Shown here piece by piece: positions 26,706 through 35,989 of a stretch of DNA of 64,000 nucleotides. Made by a program: the position numbers and the translations under genes. Position 1 is the stretch's first letter. The number at the start of each line of letters is the position of its first letter. Below the pieces are notes generated by a model that did no database searches, had not been told where the DNA came from, and was given only the letters and a program-made list of their open reading frames with translations. Source of the stretch: UBA7672 sp040398465 (lineage in GTDB: Bacteria; Pseudomonadota; Alphaproteobacteria; Caulobacterales; Hyphomonadaceae); assembly GCA_040398465.1 (NCBI GenBank), contig JBBAUA010000001.1, positions 1-64,000 on the forward strand, in the 5' to 3' direction.

Positions 26706-27743
26706 TCAACCCGCTTCCGCGCCAATCTCGATGATGCGCCGCCCGAAACTGTCACTGGCAAACAGATCGATGAAGGCCTGCGGCGCTGACTCCAGACCGC
26801 GATAGCGGTGTTCGCGCACCTTCACTTCGCCCCGCTCGATCATGGCGCCAAGTTCTTCCTGCGCGGCGGGGAAACCCTTCAGGTCATCGAAAACGACCAG
26901 ACCCTCCATGCGCAAACGGCTGGCAATGAAGTAGCGGGTATTGGTGATGCCGGGTACATCGCCTGTCGCGGCGTTGTAGTCCGCGAGCTGGCCCGAAATC
27001 ACGATGCGGCCTCCCGGTCGCAACAGAGGGATGACGCTGTCGATCATCGCATTGCCGACATTGTCGAAGAGTACGTCGTAGCCATCGGGGCTCGCAGCCT
27101 TGAGGTCAGCAACGAGATCTGACGTCGTCTTGTAGTCGACGATCACATCCAGCTTGGCCTCATCGCGCAACCACACGGCCTTGTCTGCGCCGCTGGCTGT
27201 GCCGACCACGCGGGACGCGCCGAGGCCACGGGCGATCTGCGCCGCCGTCGCGCCGACAGGTCCGGCCGCCGAGGTGACCAACACGCGGTCGCCGGCCTTC
27301 AACGCGGCGACACGCTTCAGGCCGAACCATGCGGTCATCCCCGGAACGCCAAGCACGCCGATCCAGTATGATAGCGGCAGGCGTCGGTGCGGGATCTTCT
27401 GGATGTAGCCGCGGCCAGCGAAGATCGCATGTTCTGCCCAGCCGCCGCCTGTGGCCACGATATCGCCGGCGGCAAAGCGGGGGTTGGCGCTTTCGATCAC
27501 TTCGCCGATTGCAAACCCGTCGATCGGGTCGCCAATCCGCAGCGGGGGCGCATAGCTGGCCCCGGACGAGAGGCGCGAGCGCGTGCCCGGGTCAGCCGAG
27601 CAGTAAAGCGTCCGGGTCAATACTTGTCCCTCGGAGAGCGCCGGCAGGGCTACCTCCTCCACCCGGAATGTCTCACGCGTCGGCCGTCCGACGGCCTGGG
27701 CCGCCAGGACGATACGTCGTGAACTGCTTGGACGTTGCGTCAT
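26706..27743 (-). CDS. Medium-chain NADPH-dependent oxidoreductase (curcumin/prostaglandin reductase type)
   Basis: ATG 27743 gives 345 residues; the frame is open slightly upstream. The protein has the zinc-free MDR fold: the N-terminal GroES-like domain with RTLYCSADPGTRSRL, the nucleotide-binding loop TSAAGPVGATAAQIARGLGA, and FDNVGNAMIDSVIPLLRPGG. Members of this group reduce alpha,beta-unsaturated ketones or CoA thioesters with NADPH. It is first in the four-gene operon and is divergent from the DUF3604 gene; the promoters must lie in the 156 bp between them. Confidence 0.9.
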   Translation of the reverse strand: MTQRPSSSRRIVLAAQAVGRPTRETFRVEEVALPALSEGQVLTRTLYCSADPGTRSRLSSGASYAPPLRIGDPIDGFAIGEVIESANPRFAAGDIVATGGGWAEHAIFAGRGYIQKIPHRRLPLSYWIGVLGVPGMTAWFGLKRVAALKAGDRVLVTSAAGPVGATAAQIARGLGASRVVGTASGADKAVWLRDEAKLDVIVDYKTTSDLVADLKAASPDGYDVLFDNVGNAMIDSVIPLLRPGGRIVISGQLADYNAATGDVPGITNTRYFIASRLRMEGLVVFDDLKGFPAAQEELGAMIERGEVKVREHRYRGLESAPQAFIDLFASDSFGRRIIEIGAEAG

Positions 27744-27899
27744 GCTGAGTCTCTGAACTTGCCGCGACACGGTTGGGTAGGGAAGCTGGACTCACGCTGC
27801 CGCGAAGTCCACCCGGGTAGAAGTCTGGCGCGAGGCGCTGGACGCCTTCGACTTAGTCCTTCACATTGTACCGCAGGGTAACACATGGGAGGTCGGATC

Positions 27900-29795
27900 G
27901 TGAATCTGCGTTCGATTCTGTTGACGGGTCTTTCGGCCTTCGTCCTGGCAGCGTGCGTCGACCAGCGCACCGTCTCTAGCGACCCTGCCGGGAGTGAGGC
28001 GACCGCCGACGCTCCGCGGCCGGCGCCCAACGCCCTGAAGAACGCCTATTTCGGCGACCTGCACATTCACACCCGCAACTCGTTCGACGCCTACATCTTC
28101 AATGTGCGCGCTTCCCCCGATGAAGCCTACGCCTACGCCAAGGGCGGCGCGATCAAGCATGCCACCGGGGTTGATCTGAAGATGAAGTCGGGACCGCTCG
28201 ACTTCATGGCGATCACAGACCATGCCGAATATCTCGGCGTGCTTCCGGCCATCGACACCGAAGGCGATCCCTATGCCAAGGTGCCGTATGCCAAGGAGCT
28301 GTTCTCCACCGATCAGGTGCAGGTGAACACGGCTTTCCGGAAGTTTGCTGACACGCTGCGCGATGGCCAGCAGATGCCGGAGTTCGCCGATCTCCGCACG
28401 GTGAAAAATGCATGGATGGACATCATCTCGGCGGCTGAAAAGCACTATGAGCCGGGCAAGTTCACGACGCTGATTGGTTATGAATTCACCTCAGCGCCCG
28501 AAGGCCGGAATCTGCATCGGAATGTGATCTTTTCCGGCGCGACGGCGCCGATGATGCCGCACTCGGCGCTGCAGTCGCAGAACCCCGAGGATTTGTGGAA
28601 GTGGATGGACCAGCAGCGGGCGCTGGGCATGGAATCGCTCGCCATCCCGCACAACGGCAACGGTTCGAACGGAACGATGTTCGAACGCACCAAGTGGAAT
28701 GGACAGCCGGTTGACCGGGAGTGGGCCGAGCTGCGGCTTCGCAATGAACCGTTGGCGGAGGTAACTCAGGTCAAGGGCACGTCGGAGACGCATCCCTTGC
28801 TGTCGCCCAATGACGAGTTCGCCGGCTTCGAGATCATGGAGTGGTATATCGGCAACGCGATCCCGATCACCAAGTTCGACGGCGGCTACGTCCGCAAGGC
28901 GCTGAAGGATGGCCTCGAGATCGAAGCCGCCACGGGCGCCAATCCATACAAGGTTGGGTTGGTGGGTGCGAGCGACACTCACAACGCGGCTGGAAGCTAC
29001 GAGGAAGACAACTACCACTCGAAGGTTGGCATTCGGGACGCCACGCCAGACCTGCGAGGCTCTGCGCCGCCTGCCGGCAAGACGTGGGACAATTATGAGA
29101 TACCCGACAATATCGCCCGCTTTTCCACCTGGGGCGCGTCGGGGCTGACGGGGGTCTGGGCGCCAGAGAATACGCGCGAGGAAATCTACGCCGCATTCCG
29201 CCGCAAGGAGACATTTGCGACCACGGGTCCGCGCATGCGCGTGCGATTCTTTGCCGGCTATGGCATTGGCGGCGCATCGCTGGCGACCGACGAAGGCGTC
29301 AAGGCCGCGTACGCGAATGGCGTGTCGATGGGCGCTGACCTTGTTGGCAGGCCCGACGGCGCGCCGGACTTTCTCGTCATGGCGATGCGCGACGCAAACT
29401 CGGCGCCATTGCAGCGCATCCAGATCGTGAAGGCCTGGCTCGATGGCGCCGGCAAGGCGCAGGAGAAGGTGTTCGATGTGGCTTGCGCGGACGGCGGCGC
29501 AATCAATCCGACGACGCATCGCTGTGCAGACAATGGCGCGACCGTCGATGTGAAGACTTGCGCCTACACGCAGGACAAGGGCGATGCCGAACTGAGCGCG
29601 AGCTGGAAGGACCCGGAGTTCAACCCGAGGGCCAACGCATTCTATTATGCGCGCGTGATCGAGAATCCGACCTGCCGTTGGTCGACATGGGACGCGATCC
29701 GCGCCGGAATCGCGCCTAGCCCGCATCTGGAGACGACGATTCAGGAGCGCGCCTATACGTCGCCGATCTGGTTTATCCCGACCAGGGCCACCTAG
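27900..29795 (+). CDS. DUF3604 lipoprotein, PHP-like metal-dependent hydrolase fold
   Basis: GTG 27900 was chosen because GGGAGG stands 6-7 nt upstream; an ATG at 27885 would bury that site. The 631-residue protein has a lipoprotein signal (lipobox LAAC) and the DUF3604 layout: GDLHIHTRNSFDA near the N-terminus supplies His/Asp metal ligands, with further ligands in ITDHAEYLGV and GASDTHN. The fold suggests a periplasmic phosphoesterase-like or other metallohydrolase whose substrate is unknown. It heads a cluster with a peptidyl-prolyl isomerase and a HupE/UreJ-like membrane protein. Confidence 0.88.
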   Translation: MNLRSILLTGLSAFVLAACVDQRTVSSDPAGSEATADAPRPAPNALKNAYFGDLHIHTRNSFDAYIFNVRASPDEAYAYAKGGAIKHATGVDLKMKSGPLDFMAITDHAEYLGVLPAIDTEGDPYAKVPYAKELFSTDQVQVNTAFRKFADTLRDGQQMPEFADLRTVKNAWMDIISAAEKHYEPGKFTTLIGYEFTSAPEGRNLHRNVIFSGATAPMMPHSALQSQNPEDLWKWMDQQRALGMESLAIPHNGNGSNGTMFERTKWNGQPVDREWAELRLRNEPLAEVTQVKGTSETHPLLSPNDEFAGFEIMEWYIGNAIPITKFDGGYVRKALKDGLEIEAATGANPYKVGLVGASDTHNAAGSYEEDNYHSKVGIRDATPDLRGSAPPAGKTWDNYEIPDNIARFSTWGASGLTGVWAPENTREEIYAAFRRKETFATTGPRMRVRFFAGYGIGGASLATDEGVKAAYANGVSMGADLVGRPDGAPDFLVMAMRDANSAPLQRIQIVKAWLDGAGKAQEKVFDVACADGGAINPTTHRCADNGATVDVKTCAYTQDKGDAELSASWKDPEFNPRANAFYYARVIENPTCRWSTWDAIRAGIAPSPHLETTIQERAYTSPIWFIPTRAT

Positions 29796-29804
29796 GCCCT
29801 GGTG

Positions 29805-30758
29805 ATGGAGCAAGGGGACGGACGTGAAGGTGGCCGGGGAGGCGGCTTGGCTGCTCTCGTCGGGCGGGTGGTTCGCGAGCCACTTGTGCATTTCATGGCA
29901 ATCGGCCTTGCCCTGTTTCTCGCCTATGGCCTGATCAAGGGCCCCGACGAGGGCTCCACGGGGGGCGCGATCGCGATCTCGCAGGGCCGCGTCAACCAGA
30001 TCGCCGAGAGCTTCCTCCTGCTTTCGGGGCGCATGCCGAGCCGGGGTGAACTCGAAACTCTCGTTGACGACTTTATCAGCGAGGAGGTCGCCTATCGCGA
30101 GGCGGTCGCTATGGGGCTGGATGCGGATGACACCATCGTGCGCCGGCGCATGCGCCAGAAGCTGGAATTCCTGATCGAGGATGGCGCGGCCAGCAGCGAG
30201 CCCACAGACGCTGACCTCCAGCAATGGCTGGATGCCAATGCTGACCTATATCGGATGCCGGAGCGCCGCGCGATCCGTCAGGTCATGGCCAGCGCCGACC
30301 GTCGCGGAGAGTCAGCCAAGGCCGACGCCGAGAAGTTTCTGGCGCGTCTCAACGCCAAAGCCGACCCGGCAGGGATGGGCGATAGATCCATGCTTCCTGC
30401 TGCAATGCCTCTGACAACGCAGGCCGGCATATCGTCCCTGTTCGGCGATGAATTCGCCGCGGCGGTTTTCTCGCATAAGGGGGAGAGCTGGTTCGGCCCT
30501 GTCGCGTCTGCTTTTGGTCACCATGCCGTGCTGCTCATGGAGATTGAGCCGGGCCGCGCTTCAGCGCTTTCCGAGATACGCGACAAGGTTCGCGCCGACT
30601 GGATCGAAGCCCGGCGTAATGCAGGGCGGGACGAATTCCACGCACGCATGCGCAAGCGCTATGACATCAGCATCGATTGGCCTGACCCGTGGAGTGACCT
30701 GCCTGCGACGGCCAATCCCGAACCGAAGACGAAGCGCACCCCCGAGGTCGGCGAGTGA
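29805..30758 (+). CDS. Membrane-anchored parvulin-type peptidyl-prolyl isomerase
   Basis: The 317-residue product (GTG 29802 is equally possible as start) has one N-terminal membrane helix (LVHFMAIGLALFLAYGLI), a SurA/PpiD-like helical domain (ISQGRVNQIAESFLLLSGRM, EVAYREAVAMGLDADDTIVR) and a rotamase region (about 155-260; RRAIRQVMASADRRGE...FGPVASAFGHHAVLL). The rotamase core is divergent, so chaperone activity may dominate. It follows the DUF3604 gene by a few bases and overlaps the next gene by 4 bp, implying an assembly role for these neighbours at the periplasmic face. Confidence 0.85.
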   Translation: MEQGDGREGGRGGGLAALVGRVVREPLVHFMAIGLALFLAYGLIKGPDEGSTGGAIAISQGRVNQIAESFLLLSGRMPSRGELETLVDDFISEEVAYREAVAMGLDADDTIVRRRMRQKLEFLIEDGAASSEPTDADLQQWLDANADLYRMPERRAIRQVMASADRRGESAKADAEKFLARLNAKADPAGMGDRSMLPAAMPLTTQAGISSLFGDEFAAAVFSHKGESWFGPVASAFGHHAVLLMEIEPGRASALSEIRDKVRADWIEARRNAGRDEFHARMRKRYDISIDWPDPWSDLPATANPEPKTKRTPEVGE

Positions 30759-31750
30759 TCCTGCGCCTTGTCCTGTTGTTGCTCGCGGGCCTCGCTGGTC
30801 TCGCGCCCAGTGCCGCGGCGCACGAAATCCGCCCTGCGTTCCTCCAGATCCGGGAAATCGAGCCGCAGGTCTACGATTTTCTGTGGAAGACACCCGCCCG
30901 CGGCGACATGCGGTTGGCGCTCAACGTCATTCAACCAGAATCCTGCGCTAACGCCTCCGAGCCACGCGCTGCCCTGGTCGATGGCGCTGTCATCCAGCGG
31001 TGGCGTGCGAAGTGTGCTGGCGGGCTAGTGGGCCAGACGGTTGCAGTCGAGAACCTCTCGCGCACGCTCACGGACGCCATCGTCCGTTTCGAGCCGCTCG
31101 ATGGCGCCCCCACGACATTTCGCGTCACGCCGGATGCGCCTGCGATCGTGATTCCGGCTATGCAGCCGTGGCCGGAAGTCGCCGGCACATTTTTCGTGCT
31201 TGGCGTGGAGCACATCCTGCTGGGGTTCGATCACCTGCTGTTCGTCTTCGCGCTGTTGCTCCTGATCAGCGACGTCCGCAGACTGCTAGGAGCCATCACG
31301 GCGTTCACCGTTGCGCATTCGCTGACCCTTGCCGGGACGACGTTCGGCTGGATCAGCCTGCCTTCCGCGCCGGTGGAGGCGACCATCGCGTTATCGATCA
31401 TGTTCCTCGCGGTCGAGATCGTCAGGGTCAGCCGGGGAGCGACAAGCCTGACGTCGCAGGCGCCCTGGCTTGCCGCCTTTGCATTCGGCCTGTTGCATGG
31501 ATTCGGATTTGCCGGAGCGTTGCGCGAGATCGGGATCCCGGAAGACTCCGTTGCAACAGCGCTTTTGTTCTTCAATCTCGGCGTGGAAGCGGGCCAACTC
31601 GCTTTCATCGGCGTGGTCCTGCTCGGCGTGCTCGTGTGGAGGCGCGTTGCCCTGCCGACGCCGGAGTGGGTTCGGCTGGCGCCCAGCTATGCAATCGGCG
31701 CCATCGCGGCTTTCTGGTTCCTCGAACGCACCGCAGCGATTCTGACCTGA
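30755..31750 (+). CDS. HupE/UreJ-like membrane protein
   Basis: The 331-residue protein starts with GTG 30755 inside the isomerase stop (4-bp overlap). After a signal peptide (GLAPSAAAHEI) it has an extracytoplasmic domain of about 120 residues, then six or seven helices with HupE/UreJ_2 signatures (GVEHILLGFDHLLFVFALLL, FTVAHSLTLAG, LLHGFGFAGAL, NLGVEAGQL). His/Asp in these helices are thought to bind nickel or another metal in this superfamily. No hydrogenase or urease genes are present, so a different cargo is likely. Confidence 0.87.
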   Translation: MILRLVLLLLAGLAGLAPSAAAHEIRPAFLQIREIEPQVYDFLWKTPARGDMRLALNVIQPESCANASEPRAALVDGAVIQRWRAKCAGGLVGQTVAVENLSRTLTDAIVRFEPLDGAPTTFRVTPDAPAIVIPAMQPWPEVAGTFFVLGVEHILLGFDHLLFVFALLLLISDVRRLLGAITAFTVAHSLTLAGTTFGWISLPSAPVEATIALSIMFLAVEIVRVSRGATSLTSQAPWLAAFAFGLLHGFGFAGALREIGIPEDSVATALLFFNLGVEAGQLAFIGVVLLGVLVWRRVALPTPEWVRLAPSYAIGAIAAFWFLERTAAILT

Positions 31751-31919
31751 GACCGGCGATCATGCTGCTCGGCTTTGCCCTCCGGTCTTCGTCCGCGTCA
31801 TGCAGGCATTGTCCGCTAAGCCCCGCAACAATGGCATGTCTTTCCGTACGGGCATGACTTGCGCGGCACCCTGCATCCGCGCAACGGTGCTGCCAGTGAA
31901 GTTCAGGCGGACCTAGATA

Positions 31920-33251
31920 ATGCAACTGATCAGCGAGACAGCCGTCGAGGGTCGGCCCGGCCCTGTTTTTCAGGAAATATACCCAAGGCTGGAGGGGCTG
32001 CAGTTTCACGATGGGAAGGCCTTCACGCGCGGCCAACCCTTCGACACGTTTGCCCGGCTGCGTGAGTCGTCCCCCGTGTGCTGGCATCCCGAGCCGGGCG
32101 ACCTGCCGGGCTTCTGGGCCGTGACGCGGCATGCCGACGTGATGCGGGTGAATGGTGATCCCGCGACGTTCTCCTCGCAGCGCGGCGGCATCCTCATGGT
32201 GACGCCGAAGCCGGGACAGGGGCACATCCTGCTTCAGCGCGCCTCGCTTGATACAATGATCAATCTCGATGCGCCGCAGCACCTGCAGCTTCGTCGCGAG
32301 CACATGCCGTTCTTCACGCCAGCCTATCTCAACCAGCTGAAGGCCAAGGTGGTGGCGGAAGTCGGGCGCATGCTGGATGACATGGCCCCGAAGGGCGGCG
32401 GCGACATGGTGGAGATGTTTTCCTCGCGCCTGCCGCTCTACACGCTCTGCGAAATCCTTGGCGTGCCGGAAGCGGACCGTCCGAAATTCCTGCACTGGAT
32501 GCACTATCTTGAACTGGCGCAGAACCTGGCGGCGGAGCAGATGGCCGCGCCGCTGACACCCAGCATCGAACTCATGCAGTTCGTGGCGGACTTCAACGCG
32601 AATGTGGAAGAGATGTTCGCCTACGGCCAGCACATGCTCCACAAGCGCAGGCTGGATCCGCAGCCGGACCTGATGAGCGCGATTGCGCGTGCTCAGGTGG
32701 ACGGCCAGTTGCTGAGCGATGAGTATCTCGACGGGTCGTGGCTACTGATCATCTTTGCCGGCAACGACACGACGCGGAATACGCTGTCGGGCGCAATGAA
32801 GCTGCTGACCGAGTTTCCCGACCAGAAGGCGAAGCTGATTGCAGAGCCGGATCTGCTCGCCAACGCGGCGGACGAGTTCATCCGCATGGTCAGCCCGGTG
32901 ATCTACATGCGGCGCACCGCCTTGCAGGATGCGGACATCGCAGGCCAGAAAATCGCGGAAGGCGAGAAGGTGGTGATGTACTACGGCGCGGCCAACCGCG
33001 ATCCGGCTGTCTTCGAGAATCCGGACAAGCTGGATGTGGCGCGCGCAAATGCGAGCAAGCACATTGCCTTTGGTTACGGGCCCCACGTCTGTCTCGGCAA
33101 GCGTGTGGCGCAGATCCAGCTCGAGGAAGCGTATCGCCAGATCCTGGGACGGTTCCCGGATATCGAATGGACCGGCGAGATCGACATCGCGCCCAACAGC
33201 TTTGTTCATGCTATCAGCAAACTAGGGGTGCGTTACACACCGCGAAGCTGA
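31920..33251 (+). CDS. Cytochrome P450
   Basis: This 443-residue soluble bacterial P450 has the I-helix oxygen-activation motif FAGNDTTRN, the ExxR region, and the haem-thiolate loop FGYGPHVCLGKRVAQIQLEE with its Cys near residue 390. It resembles CYPs that hydroxylate terpenes, steroid side chains or fatty acids. The ferredoxin and reductase needed for electron supply are not in this window. It leads a plus-strand group with an acyl-CoA ligase and two acyl-CoA dehydrogenases, so it may oxidise a terminal methyl before activation to a CoA ester. Confidence 0.95.
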   Translation: MQLISETAVEGRPGPVFQEIYPRLEGLQFHDGKAFTRGQPFDTFARLRESSPVCWHPEPGDLPGFWAVTRHADVMRVNGDPATFSSQRGGILMVTPKPGQGHILLQRASLDTMINLDAPQHLQLRREHMPFFTPAYLNQLKAKVVAEVGRMLDDMAPKGGGDMVEMFSSRLPLYTLCEILGVPEADRPKFLHWMHYLELAQNLAAEQMAAPLTPSIELMQFVADFNANVEEMFAYGQHMLHKRRLDPQPDLMSAIARAQVDGQLLSDEYLDGSWLLIIFAGNDTTRNTLSGAMKLLTEFPDQKAKLIAEPDLLANAADEFIRMVSPVIYMRRTALQDADIAGQKIAEGEKVVMYYGAANRDPAVFENPDKLDVARANASKHIAFGYGPHVCLGKRVAQIQLEEAYRQILGRFPDIEWTGEIDIAPNSFVHAISKLGVRYTPRS

Positions 33252-33304
33252 GTGCATTGCGGACTGCACTCGGGATACCGGGGTAGGGTCAAGGGAGAAA
33301 CGCC

Positions 33305-34843
33305 TTGGGCGATATTGTCAGCGGCGCGCGCCGCATCGACACCGCAGCATTGGATTTACGCGCGGCCCGGGCGGCGAGTGGACTCGCCAGTCTCGGCGTG
33401 GTGCGGGGCGACATCATTGCCCTGTTCCTGCGCAATGACATTGCCTTCTTCGAGGCGAGCATCGCGGCGGGACTAATTGGAGCTTATCCCACGCCCGTCA
33501 ACTGGCATGGCACCGCCGAAGAGGCGCGCTATATCTTCGAGAACTCCGGCGCGAAGGTGATTGTGGTCCACGCCGACCTGCTCGGCCCGATCCAGCGCGT
33601 GATCCCTGATGGGGTCGCTGTCCTGGTCGTGCCGACGCCCCCAGAACTTGCGGAGGCTTACGGTGCGCGCCCGGAGGCGAGCGCCGTTCCCGCCGGCATG
33701 GTCAACTGGAGCGTCTGGGTCGACAGTTTCGAGCCTTATACAGCCCCACCCGCGCCATCGCCGGGTACGATCATCTACACATCGGGAACGACAGGTCAGC
33801 CCAAGGGCGTGCGCCGTGCGCAGCCGACGCAGGAGCAGCATGAGCTCAGCATGCGCAACCTCGTCTACGTGTTTGGCTTCACGACACGTCCGCCGCCGCA
33901 GATCGTCGCGGCGATGGTGGGGCCGATGTATCATTCGGCGCCCAACGCCTACGGCATGGTTGCGGCGCGCATCGGGGCGACCATCCTGCTCCAGCCACGC
34001 TTCGACCCTGAAGACCTCCTCAGGATGATCGAGGAAAAGAAGATCACGCACATCCACATGGTGCCGATCATGTTCAACCGGCTGTTGAAGCTGCCGGAAG
34101 AGGTGAAGCGGAAATACGATCTGTCATCGCTCGAGTTCGTGGTTCACGCCGCCGCGCCATGCCCGCCGCCCATCAAGCGTGCGATGATCGAGTGGTGGGG
34201 CCCGGTGATCAATGAATACTACGGTTCGACCGAGGTCGGCAGCGTGACCTTCTGCACGGCGGCGGAGTGGCTCGCCCACCCGGGAACGGTCGGCAAGGCG
34301 ATGCCGGGCGCCGATGTGAAGGTCATCGACGCAGATGGCAATTCGCTGCCCGCGGGCCAAATCGGCGAAGTGGTCGCAAAGTTCCCCGGCATTGCCGACT
34401 TCACCTATCACAAGGATCACGCCAAGCGCGTTGCATCCGAGAAGGCAGGGCTGATTGCGCCGGGCGATGTGGGCTATCTCGACGCCGACGGATTCCTGTT
34501 CCTCTGCGATCGCGCCAAGGACATGATCATCTCTGGCGGCGTCAACATCTATCCCGCGGAGATCGAGTCCGTGTTGCACCGCATGCCCGGCGTCGCGGAC
34601 TGCGCCGTCTTCGGCGTGCCCGACGATGAGTATGGCGAGGCGGTGCATGCATGCGTGCAACTGCAGCCAGGCGCCTCACTGTCGGACGCCGATGTGAAGG
34701 CGTTTCTGCGCCAGCATATCTCGGGGTTCAAGACACCCAAGGCGATCGACTTCCATGCCGAGCTTCCGCGTGAGGACTCGGGCAAGATATTCAAGCGCAA
34801 GCTGCGCGAGCCCTTCTGGGCCGGTCGCGCCACACGCATCTAG
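33305..34843 (+). CDS. Acyl-CoA synthetase (AMP-binding, class I adenylate-forming)
   Basis: The 512-residue enzyme begins at TTG 33305, preceded by GGGAGAA. Motifs are the P-loop-like TIIYTSGTTGQPKGVRR, the A5 motif YYGSTEVG, the hinge YLDADGFLFLCDRAKDMIIS and the C-terminal lysine near REDSGKIFKRKLRE. It activates a carboxylic acid to acyl-AMP and then to acyl-CoA. It sits 53 bp after the P450 gene and 19 bp before an acyl-CoA dehydrogenase gene, consistent with activation of a P450-generated acid and beta-oxidation. Confidence 0.93.
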   Translation: MGDIVSGARRIDTAALDLRAARAASGLASLGVVRGDIIALFLRNDIAFFEASIAAGLIGAYPTPVNWHGTAEEARYIFENSGAKVIVVHADLLGPIQRVIPDGVAVLVVPTPPELAEAYGARPEASAVPAGMVNWSVWVDSFEPYTAPPAPSPGTIIYTSGTTGQPKGVRRAQPTQEQHELSMRNLVYVFGFTTRPPPQIVAAMVGPMYHSAPNAYGMVAARIGATILLQPRFDPEDLLRMIEEKKITHIHMVPIMFNRLLKLPEEVKRKYDLSSLEFVVHAAAPCPPPIKRAMIEWWGPVINEYYGSTEVGSVTFCTAAEWLAHPGTVGKAMPGADVKVIDADGNSLPAGQIGEVVAKFPGIADFTYHKDHAKRVASEKAGLIAPGDVGYLDADGFLFLCDRAKDMIISGGVNIYPAEIESVLHRMPGVADCAVFGVPDDEYGEAVHACVQLQPGASLSDADVKAFLRQHISGFKTPKAIDFHAELPREDSGKIFKRKLREPFWAGRATRI

Positions 34844-34862
34844 TCATTACGAGAGGCCGAAC

Positions 34863-35978
34863 ATGAATTTCGATTTTTCCGACGACCAGAAGATGCTGCG
34901 GGATCAGGCGCGCAAGTATCTCGATGACAAGTGCAGCCGGAAGGCTGTGCGCGAGGTGCTGAACGACGCAGGCAAGTCGCATGACGCTGCGCTGTGGAAG
35001 GGTGTGGCGGAACAAGGCTGGCTCGGGGTTGCGATACCGGAGGAGTTCGGCGGGCTGGGGCTCGGCGGCCTCGAACTGTGTGTCCTGGCCGAGGAGGTCG
35101 GCCGCGCTGTTGCGCCTATCCCGTTCTCGTCGACCGTGTACTTCTTTGCCGAGGCGGTGCTCGCGTCAGGGTCAGCAGCGCAGAAGCAGGCCCTGCTGCC
35201 GAAGCTTGTCAGCGGCGAGCTGGTCGGCGCGTTCGCGGTCTCGGAAGGTCCGGGTGCGCCATCGCCCAACAGTATTGAAGCGAGCTTCGATGGAGCGCGG
35301 CTTTCCGGCGTGAAGATCCCGGTCACTGACGGCGACATCGCCACGCATGCAGTCGTTCTGGCGCGTGAGGGGCAGGGGCTGTCGCTGGTTGTCGTGGCGC
35401 TCGATCAGGCGGGGGTGAAGCGTGAGACGCTGACCACACTTGATCCGACGCGCGGCCATGCGCGGCTGACATTCGACAAGGCGAGCGCGGAACGGCTTGG
35501 CAAGGCCGGCGAGGGCTGGTCGCTGACCGAGGCGGTGTTCGACCGCGCGGCTGTGCTGATCGCGTTCGAACAACTCGGCGGCGCGCAGGCGTGCCTCGAC
35601 ATGGCGGTCGATTACGCGAAGGGTCGCTACGCCTTCTCGCGCCAGATTGGCTCGTTCCAGGCCATCAAGCACAAGCTGGCCGACATGTATGTGGCGATCG
35701 AGCTTGGTCGTTCGAACGCATATTATGGCGCATGGGCGCTATCTACGGAGTCGTCGCAGCTGCCGCTGGCCGCCGCCGCGGCGCGGGTCGCCGCGAGCGA
35801 CGCCTACTATTTCGCCGCCAAGGAAAACATCCAGGCGCATGGCGGGATGGGCTTCACCTGGGAAGTCGACTGCCATCTCTTTTATCGCCGGGCAAAGCTG
35901 CTGGCCGTGCAGGCTGGCGGGCCGGGCGTCTGGAAAGAGAAGCTCGTCCGTCGCCTTGAACTCAAGAACGCCGCTTAG
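34863..35978 (+). CDS. Acyl-CoA dehydrogenase (first of a tandem pair)
   Basis: The start ATG 34863 (MNFDFSDDQKMLRDQARKYL) gives 371 residues, normal for the family; the longer frame would run into the ligase gene. Features are GVAIPEEFGGLGLGGLELC, the weakened substrate loop AFAVSEGPGAPSPNS, and YAFSRQIGSFQAIKHKLADM in the C-terminal helical bundle. The sequence is of the FadE28/FadE29-like, side-chain-degrading type in which two unlike subunits share active-site residues. It is 11 bp from its likely partner. Confidence 0.92.
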   Translation: MNFDFSDDQKMLRDQARKYLDDKCSRKAVREVLNDAGKSHDAALWKGVAEQGWLGVAIPEEFGGLGLGGLELCVLAEEVGRAVAPIPFSSTVYFFAEAVLASGSAAQKQALLPKLVSGELVGAFAVSEGPGAPSPNSIEASFDGARLSGVKIPVTDGDIATHAVVLAREGQGLSLVVVALDQAGVKRETLTTLDPTRGHARLTFDKASAERLGKAGEGWSLTEAVFDRAAVLIAFEQLGGAQACLDMAVDYAKGRYAFSRQIGSFQAIKHKLADMYVAIELGRSNAYYGAWALSTESSQLPLAAAAARVAASDAYYFAAKENIQAHGGMGFTWEVDCHLFYRRAKLLAVQAGGPGVWKEKLVRRLELKNAA

Positions 35979-35989
35979 GGAGAATACAG

